A DNA stretch of 64,000 nt from Fen-1298 sp050015675. GTDB taxonomy: Bacteria; Bacteroidota; Ignavibacteria; UBA10030. The stretch is taken from the NCBI GenBank assembly GCA_050015675.1, contig JBEKAY010000014.1, forward strand, positions 1-64,000, read 5' to 3'. Both the position numbers and the translations under genes were made by a program. The notes beneath the pieces are model-generated. The model did not search any database. It saw only the letters and a list, made by a program, of their open reading frames with translations, and was not told the DNA's origin. Shown piece after piece: positions 6,706 to 16,432 of this stretch (positions are counted from its first letter, which is position 1; each line of letters opens with the position of its first letter).

Positions 6706-9204
6706 ACTTTCACCTGCCTTATAAACCCAGAAAATAATTTCTGCTGCAACTGCCACTCATAGAAGGCGGGACCATAAAGTGAGCCAAAACTATGGCTTGA
6801 TAATTATTGGCAAAGCAACACCCTTCTCATTCCACACGCCATCGTTATTGGATCCTTTGACCCGGAAAATATACTTCCCTGGATTTAAATTTGTATAGTT
6901 CACAGTGTGTTTTGTGCCAACATAATACCAGTCTTTGTCAAATCCTTCCATTTTATATGCATACTGGTTTTTTGAAGATGCGATATAATTGAGAGCTGCA
7001 AAATCAAATGAAAAGAAAGACTGTGTATGAGACAGAATCAAATCCTCGTCAACTCCGGTTTCTTTTCCCAATCCTCTTTCGCCGATGTTGACAGGTTTAT
7101 TAAATATTTGAAAATTAGTAATAACGATCGGTGGAATGTATGAGTTTTTCGGTACATTATCTGGATCAAATACGTTGAACCCGTTCGAACCTCCAAAATA
7201 CATCAATCCGTCGGTACCTTTACAACTTGACCGTTGGCGAAATCCGTTACCCTGCAAACCGTCTTCATGTGTATAATTCTTGAACTCCGGTTTTGCCGGA
7301 AGATTTACTGCATTATTGAATTTTGATAGGCCTTTATCTGTGCCAATCCAAAGATTTCCATGATCATCTTCAAGAATGCTGTTAATAGAATTATCGGGCA
7401 GTCCATTTTCTGTTCGATAACATGTAAATCCTTTCGTAGATTTATTAAACAGATTAAGACCGGCATTTGTGCCCGCCCAAAAATTTCCTTTACTGTCTTC
7501 GAAAATTGATATTACCTTATTGCTGCTCAAACTTGTACTATCATTCGCAGAATGTGTAAAATTTTCGAATTTTTTTGTTACTATGTCGAAATGCTCGATT
7601 GAGGTCTCATCTGCCAGCCATATATTGCCATTTTTTGCTTCAATGATTGAAGAGACATAGTTTGTATTTATTCCTGAATTTGAAGTATTATACCTCGTAA
7701 ATATTTTCTTTTTCCTATCAAATATATTCAATCCACCACCCATGGTTCCGATCAATAAATTTCCTCTGCTATCTTCAATAATAGAAAATATATTGTTGTT
7801 GCCTATGCTATTGGTGTCTTTAGGATCATTATAATAATGTTCAAACGTCTCAGTTTTATAATTAAATTTATTAAGGCCGCCGCCCCATGTTCCCACCCAT
7901 AGATTTCCAAGTTTGTCTTTACAAATAGCCCACACTGCATTGGAACCAATACTTCTCTTATCTGAAGGATTATAAACAAAATGTGTAAATGTATCTTCTC
8001 TTTTATTATATCTGTTCAAGCCACCTTCAGTACCTATCCAGAGGAAGTCTTCTTCTTCCAGGAAAGTATTTACTTGGCTATTGTTCAATGATCTTTTACT
8101 ACCGAGTTCACTCTTGAGATGAATAAATTTATCTTCTTGTAGATTAATTCTATTTATTCCATCACCATGGGTGCCAATCCAAATGTTGCCTTGTTCGTCC
8201 TGGCAAAGAGAATAAATAGAATTATTACTCAGGCTGGTTGTACGACTAGGATCGTTTTTAAAATGGATAAAGGTATTGACCCTGTTTTGGAAGTTAGTGA
8301 GATCGATCATATCCAATCCGCCGTTTTCAGTACCTATCCATAGATTATGTTTATCATCCTCTAAAAGAGACAGAACTGCACCATTAGAAATACTGCTTTC
8401 ATCTTTACTGTCGTTTTGATAATGTTCGAATATGCCTTTTTGTGGACGTTGCTGTGCGTTCGTAAATAAATCTAAACCAGCTTGAGTGCCTATCCATAGT
8501 TTACCAGCTTTATCCTCCAATATTGACCAGATATTATTATTTCCTAAACTGCTTGAATCATTAGCATCATGATAATAATGAACAAAGGAATTCCTTTCTT
8601 TGTCATACAAGAGCAAACCATAATAGGTACCTATCCATACATTATTTCTACTGTCAACAAATATTGAACGAGCAGTTACTGATTTCTGCGGGAGATTATA
8701 TGTATAAACACTGTCATTTTCTAAATTATAGCGCCAGAAATTGGAAGTTGCACCTATCCAGAGATTTTTATCTTTATCTTCCGCGATTGACCATATAGAT
8801 TCTTGTTGAACTTTGGAATATTTAATGAACCGGTCGTTTTTTCTATCATAAAGATTGAGACCTTCTCTCGTGCCAATCCATAATTCTCCCCTACTATCTT
8901 TTAACATAGACGTAACACAAGAACTGCTGATTGAATTTGTATCTCGAAAGTTATTTTTATATTCACGGAAAGAATATCCATCAAAGCGATCTAAACCGGC
9001 ATCCGTTCCAAACCAAATAAAACCGTATTTATCTTGAAGAATGGAATGCACCCAACTATGTGAAAGTCCGTCATCAACGGTGATATGCTTGAATCGAATG
9101 TTTTTTATTTGCGCATCTAACATTTGAGGATAGATGAGAAACCCTATCAGCATAAAAAACAGGAGTGCTACTAAGAAGAGTTTTTCAAAAAATGTGTCTT
9201 TCAT
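6706..9204 (-). pseudogene. Two-component regulator propeller sensor, decayed after the Y_Y_Y domain
   Basis: The intact part (stop at 6790) encodes 804 residues: a signal anchor, then about fourteen propeller repeats with the WIGT-x-GL signature (two seven-blade propellers), then a Y_Y_Y immunoglobulin-like domain ending near WNEKGVALPIIIKP. In full-length hybrid sensors (HTCS) this is followed by a membrane helix, kinase and regulator. Here the same frame continues as stop-FWLTLWSRLL-stop-VAVAAEIIFWVYKAGES: the transmembrane helix is still readable but broken by two nonsense codons, and no kinase follows. It is therefore a sensor half without output. Such proteins normally sense periplasmic ligands, often polysaccharide. 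Whether the propeller half is still expressed is unknown. Confidence 0.85.
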
Positions 9205-9496
9205 GGTCCATATTCTCCTATGTAAATATTCAGCAATGTCCTATTATAAGGCAAATAAATTTAAAGGATATTCAAAATATAACAATTTATCCGAAATCCC
9301 TCTTTATTGACTTTGGCAATTATACTAATTGTGCATAATATGCAAAAATTACCTCTATTTTCCAACGAGTTGTAATGGATATCGTAGTGCTCGACGGTGG
9401 GTTATTCAGGGTAACGAATAGCAAGTTTCAACCAATCTGAAGAAGGAAACACGGCATGAGAGAGCTGTAAAGGAGAACGGCCATTACAAGAGGTTC

Positions 9497-9763
9497 GATC
9501 ACCGCGACAATCCATTAACCGCAACTGCCATCGCTGCTGAAGCCGGCGTAGATGATTTTCTTGTGGAAGCAAAACCGGAAGATAAACTTAAGCTCAATCA
9601 TGATTACCAAAAAGGCGGAAGACTTGTCGCGATGACCGGTAACGGTACCAACGACGCTCCTGCTCTTTCGCAAGTAGATGTTGCTGCCACAATGAATACC
9701 GGCACACAATCCGCACGCGAAGCGGTAAATATGATGGGCTTCGACAGCAATTCGACAAATTGA
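9497..9763 (+). pseudogene. kdpB: Remnant of kdpB (K+-transporting ATPase subunit B)
   Basis: About 88 codons survive of a roughly 680-residue P-type ATPase. DNPLTATAIAAEAGVDDF, KPEDKLKL, RLVAMTGNGTNDAPALSQ and MNTGTQSAREAVNMM match the cytoplasmic hinge region of KdpB. The conserved MTGDGTND motif reads MTGNGTND here, so even the metal-coordinating Asp is lost. The frame is closed on the left by unrelated sequence and on the right by a stop after DSNSTN. No kdpA, kdpC or kdpD sequence was found nearby. Confidence 0.85.
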
Positions 9764-10734
9764 CTTTAAGGACATACAATCTACATCCATGGGAATTATA
9801 TAGAAAGAAAGCCATGAAGACAGTTACAGTCCTTTTGGGCCTGAAGCTGCGGATATGGTAATTAAAAAACACTTACCCTACTCAATAATCAATTCGAAAA
9901 TTAAATGAATAAAGGAGGAAATCTTGTGGAAACGGAATAAATTAAGTATCGATTTATGTTTCCGGTCGAAGTATCGATTGACTTTCCTTTTATTTATACA
10001 TCCTAAATATATAATATAAATACGACTTGCTGCAAAATATCTATCAAATAGAGCTAAGGACGCATTCAAACTCATAATTTTAATGGAGGAAATGTATCTG
10101 CATTCAAGAAATGGATATTATCAGGAATTATCTTGTTTAGCCTTTGTGCCTCCGGAGAGATACTGTCTCTACCGTGGTATTGCTTTTCTGGCGGTTTGCA
10201 AAGTAGATATCTTGATCACATAGGATGCAAATTGTTTGTAATCATTGGAGCTACAATCAAAGATGATGATACTATAAGCAGGAAACCTGAAATTAGCAGA
10301 AAAAGCATGCTTACTAAATGCTCCGGACATAAACATACTTATGCGGATTGTTCAGTATTGCATTTGTGAACGATTTCGCCAAATACTTTTTTATCGATAT
10401 GTGAAACTATCTGTAAATACTGTTCGTAATATGATTTAAGTCACTCCGGTTTGTTGTTATTTTTTGTTGTCTTTTAACCACCTTTCAACAACAAAATACC
10501 TCTTTCCGGAGTTTTTATTTTGGACAAGTGTGATATTGGATATATGTTTAAAAACACCCAGCTGTTCGGATGATATGAAATTAGGAAATAATATTAGCGG
10601 TTCGCTAATTAGTTGTTACATTTAAAGAAATAAGTTTGAAAAAATATCTTCTGCTATAAAAGAATCCTAACCGACTTTCACCGACAGGGATCTTTCTTTG
10701 GACTAAGTAGCACCTGTCCGCCATACATTTTGGC
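9764..10734. other. Gene-poor stretch
   Basis: No convincing coding sequence: short frames on both strands (for example 10133-10369) have no recognisable domain or start signal. One structured element is visible. CACTCCGG at 10442 pairs with CCGGAGT at 10506-10512, with complementary TTGTTG and CAACAA tracts inside, and TTTTTATTTT follows; this could act as a terminator. The rest looks like degraded sequence following the kdpB scrap. Confidence 0.5.
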
Positions 10735-11180
10735 GGTGGGGTGGTCCCGCTTGAGCAACAGCGGGACATCGTCCAGATAAAAAAATCGGAATTCTGCTAC
10801 AGTAGTAATCATCCTATTACTATTGAAAACAGAAAACTCCGGACTAGCCCGCCTACGATGACACTTCGGCGGGTAAACTGGGTGGTCCTTTTTTTGTAGC
10901 GGGGGTCCGCCATGCAGCGTCGGGAAGGATTCTTACTCATTATTTATTGTTCGAAACACCCGCTTTTTATTGGGAAGAGTCATCTTTTCAGTTTAATAAC
11001 AAATCATTCCTACCTATTCGTCTTCTAGAACTGCCAAGCAATGGTATCCAATCGGCTGATGCCAAGAAAATGCTATCGGGGATATCTCTCACCACTGAAA
11101 TAAATTTAGTTTGATAAAGGAGGACTGATTATGTTGCTCATTATCCTCCAACCAACAATCTTGTATCTTGTCTTTAAATT
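10735..11180 (+). repeat. Long dispersed repeat, copy 1
   Basis: Diverged copy of the sequence at 17218-17600. Shared landmarks in the same order: GTCCCGCTTG..AACAGCGGGA, TTTTGTAGCGGGGG, ATTGGGAAGAGTC, a GAAxTGCCAA/GTATxCAATCG segment, ACTGAAATA, then GGAGGAC-x-GATTATG and CTCATTATCCTxCAxCCAA-like sequence. The last part supplies a Shine-Dalgarno plus ATG (11131) leading into a short frame that is probably not a gene. Small hairpins are embedded in the first half (CCGCCA..TGGCGG, CCCGCC..GGCGGG). Confidence 0.7.
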
Positions 11181-11338
11181 TGTTACAGCAAAACAACAAA
11201 GGTTCAGAAAAATCAATGCTTGTAAACTCATAAATGAAACAATTATCCAATCAAAACTAATCTACGCCCAGGTTACGGCGTGTCGCTTAATTATTTTTTT
11301 CAAAACTATTGATATTAACTCATTTTTATATTAATTTG

Positions 11339-11353
11339 GTTAATATAATTAAC
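11339..11353. promoter_or_regulatory. Palindromic operator overlapping a -10 box, copy 1
   Basis: GTTAATATAATTAAC is a perfect 6-3-6 palindrome containing TATAAT, and lies 43 bp before the membrane-protein start at 11396. A second copy, differing by one central base, is at 12301-12315. The best candidate ligand is the winged-helix protein encoded between the two copies. Function is inferred from position and symmetry only. Confidence 0.5.
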
Positions 11354-11395
11354 TTATTTATATTAGTATCAATATTTATTTTTAAACATAAAACA

Positions 11396-11992
11396 ATGGA
11401 CAAAACAATGGACAAAACAACTTTATCACCGGAAGAAAGTCTCTTGTTAATTACAAAGACAATTGAAGAGACTAAACAAAGATTTAAAGAAAATGGCCAC
11501 ATTTTTATTTTGTGGGGCAGTATAACGTTTTCAGTATTTTTTCTTCAGTATTTTTTTGTACTAACAGGATTATACAAGCTATTTGACATAATCTGGACTA
11601 CTATCTTATTTCCGCTTGGGGCGATCTATACATTTATATATGTTAGAAAAAATGTAAAAAAGAAAAATCTACCCACTACTATCATCGGTAGGATAGTAGG
11701 AACAATGGGATGGACGATGTTTTTGAATATTATGATATTAAGTTATCTTTTTAGACAGCAACTTGGTGATGCCCTTGCTCCGATATTTATAATTATACTT
11801 GCTTTGTTTATAATTGTTATCGGAGCATCCATTAAATTTAAGCCGATATTAATTGGAGGTATTTTACTAAATTTAATCGGACTCGGTTCTTTCTTTCTTA
11901 GCCGGGATTATCATGGGCTTAGCATGATGTTAGGAGGGTTAGTAGGATTGATAATTCCGGGAATATTACTCAATAGGGCAGATAGGAAATAA
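11396..11992 (+). CDS. Membrane protein of unknown function in regulator pair
   Basis: Starting from ATG 11396 the product is 198 residues. A tandem ATGGACAAAACA gives a second start at 11408. The N-terminal 30 residues are charged (TLSPEESLLLITKTIEETKQ), then six hydrophobic helices follow, arranged as alternating helices with short loops. The plan, a soluble helical hairpin followed by a six-helix membrane domain and paired with a small winged-helix regulator, is common in Bacteroidota, but the role is not established. The gene ends 1 bp before the regulator start, so the two are co-translated. An upstream extension (from 11309) overlaps the palindromic operator and is not adopted. Confidence 0.7.
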   Translation: MDKTMDKTTLSPEESLLLITKTIEETKQRFKENGHIFILWGSITFSVFFLQYFFVLTGLYKLFDIIWTTILFPLGAIYTFIYVRKNVKKKNLPTTIIGRIVGTMGWTMFLNIMILSYLFRQQLGDALAPIFIIILALFIIVIGASIKFKPILIGGILLNLIGLGSFFLSRDYHGLSMMLGGLVGLIIPGILLNRADRK

Positions 11993-11993
11993 A

Positions 11994-12284
11994 ATGTTTA
12001 ACGATTTAGATCCCATATTACACTCGCAGCTTCGATTGTCAATAATATCTATTTTAATGACCGTTGATGAAGCCAATTTTACTTTTATTCAAGAAACCAC
12101 CAAAGCTGCTGCAGGCAATATAAGTATCCAGATAAAAAAATTACAGGAGGCGGAATATGTTAAAGTTAAAAAAACTTTTAAAAATAATTATCCAAATACT
12201 TCTGTATCAATGACTAGTAAAGGAATAAAAGCATTTGAAGATTATGTAAATAACCTTAATAAATATATAAATCCCCAACAATAA
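11994..12284 (+). CDS. Winged-helix transcriptional regulator
   Basis: This 96-residue protein is built like the stand-alone winged-helix DNA-binding family often annotated next to membrane proteins. An N-terminal helix (LDPILHSQLRLSIISILM) leads to the recognition segment (AAAGNISIQIKKLQEAEYV) and a wing with the basic strand KVKKTFKNNYPNTSVSMT, then a C-terminal dimerisation helix. It probably acts as a dimer and represses its own operon; the two GTTAATATWATTAAC palindromes at 11339 and 12301 are natural candidates for its sites. It starts 1 bp after the membrane protein stop. Ligand unknown. Confidence 0.82.
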   Translation: MFNDLDPILHSQLRLSIISILMTVDEANFTFIQETTKAAAGNISIQIKKLQEAEYVKVKKTFKNNYPNTSVSMTSKGIKAFEDYVNNLNKYINPQQ

Positions 12285-12300
12285 TTTTTTTGCCAATATG

Positions 12301-12315
12301 GTTAATATTATTAAC
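12301..12315. promoter_or_regulatory. Palindromic operator, copy 2
   Basis: GTTAATATTATTAAC precedes the acyl-hydrolase gene by 18 bp. The following leader ACTACTTAAAAGGACTAATT and ATGAAAACAACAATATTA is repeated almost exactly before the gene at 13802, but there the palindrome is degraded to AATAATATTATAAAC. Confidence 0.5.
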
Positions 12316-12333
12316 TACTTAAAAGGACTAATT

Positions 12334-13773
12334 ATGAAAACAACAATATTAAGTATTATAATTTTCATCCTGATTTTTATCCTGACTTCTTGCAGTTTTG
12401 AAGCATCAGGGAAAATAGAAAGAATGAAATTTGCCGAATTAAGAGATTCTGTATTTTCAAGATTTATTAAAATAAAAGAGGATACAACAAACTTTGAGGA
12501 TTGCATAAAAATAAAACCCTTTAATAAAGTTTTAATGGGTACTCTCATTAATATCAAGTTAGATAATTTGCCACAAAATAAAAATATTACATTACATGCC
12601 TATCGTAAAAATTGGGAAGGCCTTATTTATTCATTTGCCTGCTTTAAGACTGATAGCAAAGGACAAATACAACTAAATAAAGATAAACCAATATCAGCAA
12701 CTTATTCAGGTGTCGATTCTTTAGGTATTTTTTGGTCTATGACAAAACCAACCTATATAAATGAAGAATTACCATTTGAAATAAAAAATCTGAAATTGAA
12801 TACGATATATTTTCAATTAGAAGTAGACGGAAAAATAATTTCAAAAGATGAACTTCGGCTAATTTTAGAAACACCTGATATTTATTGTGAGGAAATAAGA
12901 AATAAAGATATGGTTGCAAATTACTATTATCCCAAAAACAAACAAAACTTACCACTTATTATTATGTTAGGCGGTTCGAATGGTGGAATTAGAGAAGTAG
13001 ACGATCGCGCTAAAATAGTTTCTTCGCATGGTTATGCGGTACTGGCCTTAGGTTATTTTGGCATGGAAAATCTTCCAAAGAATCTGGAAAGAATACCTCT
13101 TGAGTATTTTTTCAACTCAATTGATTGGGCCAAAGAAAAACAATTCATTGATACTGCCAAGATTGTAATTATAGGAGTTTCAAAAGGTGGAGAAGCAGCT
13201 TTATTGGTGGCATCCATGCGTAGAGATATTAAAGGTGCAATAGCATTCGTACCAAGTAATGTAAGATGGCAGGGAATACCCGATGGACCTAGTTTTATTA
13301 GTAAATCATCATGGACATTAAATGGTAATGATCTTCCTTACCTTAAGTGTAGCTTTAGCTTTTCGTTTTTTTGGAAATTTATCTGCAAATCTAAACAGAT
13401 AGAAATGCGTGAAATCTTTAAACCTATTATTACTGAGGATAAATCAAAAATTGATCCTGCACTTATTGAAGTTGAAAAAATAAACGGTCCCATTTTACTG
13501 ATTGCAGGGAAAGATGATAAGTTATGGCCATCTTATGATATGTGCCAAATGATGAAATATCGATTAGATAGTTTAAAATTTGAGCATCAAATTGAGTGTT
13601 TAAACTATGATAATGCCGGGCATTTTATTTTTGGACCAGATCTAATGCCAACTATAAATTATAAATATGATCAAATAGCAGTGGGAGGTAAGGATTCAGA
13701 GAATTCTGCTGCACAAATTGATTCATGGAATAAAATGATTGGTTTTCTTCAAACATATTTTCCTGTAGAATAA
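12334..13773 (+). CDS. BAAT-type acyl-CoA thioester hydrolase lipoprotein
   Basis: A 479-residue protein from ATG 12334. The N-terminus is a lipoprotein signal with lipobox ILTSC (Cys20), so it is membrane-anchored in the periplasm or outer membrane. The first half matches the acyl-CoA thioester hydrolase/bile-acid-CoA amino acid N-acyltransferase N-terminal beta domain. The second half is the alpha/beta-hydrolase domain: LIIMLGGSNGG near residue 210, nucleophile elbow GVSKGGE (about residue 280), acid in AGKDDKLW (about 391) and His in NAGHFIFG (about 429). The family usually has Cys or Ser at the elbow; here it is Ser. An exported member would act on an unknown ester or thioester rather than intracellular acyl-CoA. 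SD AAAAGGA is well placed. The longer frame beginning at 12298 overlaps the palindrome and is not adopted. Confidence 0.82.
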   Translation: MKTTILSIIIFILIFILTSCSFEASGKIERMKFAELRDSVFSRFIKIKEDTTNFEDCIKIKPFNKVLMGTLINIKLDNLPQNKNITLHAYRKNWEGLIYSFACFKTDSKGQIQLNKDKPISATYSGVDSLGIFWSMTKPTYINEELPFEIKNLKLNTIYFQLEVDGKIISKDELRLILETPDIYCEEIRNKDMVANYYYPKNKQNLPLIIMLGGSNGGIREVDDRAKIVSSHGYAVLALGYFGMENLPKNLERIPLEYFFNSIDWAKEKQFIDTAKIVIIGVSKGGEAALLVASMRRDIKGAIAFVPSNVRWQGIPDGPSFISKSSWTLNGNDLPYLKCSFSFSFFWKFICKSKQIEMREIFKPIITEDKSKIDPALIEVEKINGPILLIAGKDDKLWPSYDMCQMMKYRLDSLKFEHQIECLNYDNAGHFIFGPDLMPTINYKYDQIAVGGKDSENSAAQIDSWNKMIGFLQTYFPVE

Positions 13774-13801
13774 TATTATAAACTACTTAAAAGGATTAAT
13801 T

Positions 13802-15490
13802 ATGAAAACCACAATATTTATTTTAACGATTTCCATCCTGATGGAATTTGGTTTTGCTCAAAATAACCCGCAAAAGTTTGATGGGCAGATTATGAAAAAC
13901 ACATTTAACAAAGACAGCATTTCGGTATTAGACTTCTATCGCCAGTATAGTTCATTTACCGATCCTGGAGAATATGTATATTTGTATAAGAATCTTCCTG
14001 ATTCGTTGCCTGAACTTTGCAGTCTAATCAAATCTCAGTTTATTCATCCCATCGTAGAATTACCACAATATCGCGATCAAATTCCTAAAGAAAGATGGAA
14101 TGAGACAGAAAAGTATACAACAGTTAAATCGGTTCTGCAGGGACTTCTATCCTATGACTCCAGGGGTTTTGTGAAAGACCGGAAACCTAAAGATCGATTA
14201 GTTTTAGGTTGCCGGGAAAATTCCCTCTTACTGGCATCTATACTTAAATATCGCGGCATTCCAGCCAGGGTCCGTTACGGAAACGCTGCGTATTTAATAC
14301 CCGGATTTCATACGAATCACGTAATCTGTGAAGTATGGAATGAAAAATACAAGCGTTGGATGCTTGTGGATCCAAGTACAAATATGATTGATTTCAGCAG
14401 AGAAAAATTTGCTTTTGGCAACGATTCATGGTTGAAAATGGAAAAGGGGGAAATAGATCCAAATCTGTATGGGATACCAGGCAAATTTAGCAATAATAAC
14501 GGATTGGTTACAATAGCAACTATGGTTTGCGTGGATTTAGCCTCTGTATTAGGGAACGAATATACAATATATCAATATGCACCAATTGTTGATTATGCTT
14601 TCGATAACAATAAAAAATTACCAGAAGATCAAATAGAAATCCTAAACAGGATCAGCAAATTAATGAAATCGTTCAACGCTGAAAATCTTTCGAAATTACA
14701 AGAGATTTATGACAATACACCTCAAATTCAAATTACAAAAAAATTTGTATTCGATGTCTCTTCATTGCTATCTCATAATTTTGATACAAAAACATCAGAG
14801 AACGATCCGGAAGTTAAAAATACTTCAAAAAATAACCCGGATATTGAATTTGTGGATATACCGGCAGGAACATTCACAATGGGAAGTCCTTCTTCAGAGA
14901 AGGGAAGAAAAGATGACGAGATACAGCATCAAGTTACACTGAAAGCTTTTAAAATGAGCAAGTATACTGTAACCTTTGAGCAATACGATTTATTTTGTGA
15001 GGCAACAGGAAGGAAAAAACCTTTTGGATTTAAACGTGGAAACATGCCAGTATCACAAATAACATGGTACGATGCCGATGCATTTGCCAAATGGATGGGC
15101 TGCAGGCTGCCAACAGAAGCTGAGTGGGAATATGCTGCCCGTGCAAATACTACAACTCCTTTTTATACCGGCGATAGCCTTACATTAGGTCAGGCATATT
15201 TTAATAATAAATCAGGAATGGAAGCCATGCCCGTTGGAAGTTTTCCGCCCAATGCATATGGTTTATACGATATGCACGGTAATATTGGAGAATTGTGCAG
15301 TGATTGGTATAGCGAATACGATATAAAAGATACATCAAATCCCAAGGGACCGGAAACCGGCGGACAAAAAGTTCTCCGTGGTGGTGGGTTTTGGGTATCA
15401 GCACAGGAATGTCGGTCAGCTAGCCGTGTCGGTGTTCCTCCAGGAAACAGGGGTGCAGGAATTAGTTTTAGGATAGTTAAAGATAAATAA
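13802..15490 (+). CDS. Secreted transglutaminase-like plus FGE-sulfatase-domain protein
   Basis: A 562-residue protein with signal peptide (residues 1-20). Residues about 120-200 form a transglutaminase-like (papain-fold) domain with the triad visible: Cys in LGCRENSLLLASILKYRGIP, His in HTNHVICEVW and Asp in MLVDPSTN. Residues about 345-560 form an FGE/SUMF1-type domain: FVDIPAGTFTMGSP, ITWYDADAFAKWM, LPTEAEWEYAAR, YDMHGNIGEL and LRGGGFW. Of the paired cysteines used by true formylglycine-generating enzymes only one position (QECRSASR) has Cys, so sulfatase activation is doubtful and a binding or peptide-modifying role is more likely. Its leader is a near copy of the preceding gene's leader, so both are probably expressed together, upstream of an ABC exporter. 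Confidence 0.88.
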   Translation: MKTTIFILTISILMEFGFAQNNPQKFDGQIMKNTFNKDSISVLDFYRQYSSFTDPGEYVYLYKNLPDSLPELCSLIKSQFIHPIVELPQYRDQIPKERWNETEKYTTVKSVLQGLLSYDSRGFVKDRKPKDRLVLGCRENSLLLASILKYRGIPARVRYGNAAYLIPGFHTNHVICEVWNEKYKRWMLVDPSTNMIDFSREKFAFGNDSWLKMEKGEIDPNLYGIPGKFSNNNGLVTIATMVCVDLASVLGNEYTIYQYAPIVDYAFDNNKKLPEDQIEILNRISKLMKSFNAENLSKLQEIYDNTPQIQITKKFVFDVSSLLSHNFDTKTSENDPEVKNTSKNNPDIEFVDIPAGTFTMGSPSSEKGRKDDEIQHQVTLKAFKMSKYTVTFEQYDLFCEATGRKKPFGFKRGNMPVSQITWYDADAFAKWMGCRLPTEAEWEYAARANTTTPFYTGDSLTLGQAYFNNKSGMEAMPVGSFPPNAYGLYDMHGNIGELCSDWYSEYDIKDTSNPKGPETGGQKVLRGGGFWVSAQECRSASRVGVPPGNRGAGISFRIVKDK

Positions 15491-15505
15491 TAAAAAAGAG
15501 ATCTC

Positions 15506-16432
15506 ATGATTAATGTATCAAATCTAAGAAAAACATTCGATACCATTCACGCGTTGAAAGGTATTTCGTTCAACATTCAACAAGGTGAATGTTATGGACT
15601 TTTAGGTCCCAATGGTGCAGGAAAAACAACTACGATCTCCATCATGAGTACCATAGTAGAACCAAATGAAGGAGAGGTAAGTATTGCCGGATATGCTTTG
15701 AAAAAGAATCCGTTGGAATGTAAGAAGAACATTGGCGTTGTTACACAGGAAATAGCACTTTATAATGAGCTCTCGGCTTATGATAACCTACTGTTTTGGG
15801 GAGGCTTATATAATGTTCCGAAACTAGAATTAATAGCACGTATTGATGAAATAGTAAACCTGCTCGGACTGACCGACAGGAAGAATGACAAGGTAAAAAC
15901 CTATTCCGGTGGAATGAAACGCAGAATTAATATCGCTTCTGCATTACTTCATAGACCTAAAGTCCTATTTATGGATGAACCCACTGTTGGAATTGACCCT
16001 CAGAGCCGGAATTTGATTTTTGAAGTGGTGGAAAAGCTGCATAAAAATGGAATGACAATTGTTTATACCACTCATTATATGGAAGAAGCTGAGCGTTTGT
16101 GCGATCGTGTCGGAATTATTGACAACGGAGAAATCATTGCGCAGGGAACATTGGATGAATTAAGGACATCGGGTTCGATGAAAGAAACCGTTGTAATTTC
16201 TTTTACTAATCTTTCGGATGAGCGCTTCAATGTAATCGCAAATGATTGGAAAGATCTCCAACGTTTCGATGATGCAATCCATTTTTATTCCATGAATATT
16301 CAGGTTGATTTATCGAGAATAATATTAAAGTGCAATGAGTTCGGTCTTGACATCAGGCATATTGATATCCGAAAAATAAACCTTGAAACTATATTCTTAA
16401 GTTTAACCGGTAAACAACTGAGAGACAAATGA
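15506..16432 (+). CDS. ABC-2 type exporter ATP-binding protein
   Basis: A 308-residue ATPase subunit. Walker A is GPNGAGKTTT, the Q-loop follows GVVTQE, the signature is YSGGMKRRIN, Walker B is VLFMDEP and the H-loop sits in YTTHYMEEAE. The extra C-terminal region of about 85 residues is normal for the DrrA/CcmA-like exporter class (drug, polyketide or polysaccharide export). It overlaps the permease start by 4 bp (ATGA), so the two are translationally coupled. Start chosen at ATG 15506 after AAAAAGAG. It probably powers export of an unidentified lipid or peptide-like substrate linked to the two secreted enzymes upstream. Confidence 0.93.
   Translation: MINVSNLRKTFDTIHALKGISFNIQQGECYGLLGPNGAGKTTTISIMSTIVEPNEGEVSIAGYALKKNPLECKKNIGVVTQEIALYNELSAYDNLLFWGGLYNVPKLELIARIDEIVNLLGLTDRKNDKVKTYSGGMKRRINIASALLHRPKVLFMDEPTVGIDPQSRNLIFEVVEKLHKNGMTIVYTTHYMEEAERLCDRVGIIDNGEIIAQGTLDELRTSGSMKETVVISFTNLSDERFNVIANDWKDLQRFDDAIHFYSMNIQVDLSRIILKCNEFGLDIRHIDIRKINLETIFLSLTGKQLRDK

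Noticed and set aside
10133..10369. 78-residue frame
   Set aside because: No start signal and no similarity recognised in a decayed region.
11131..11334. 67-residue frame with good Shine-Dalgarno
   Set aside because: The start and SD are supplied by the repeat; the copy at 17562 leads into a different sequence, so conservation is of the repeat, not of a protein.
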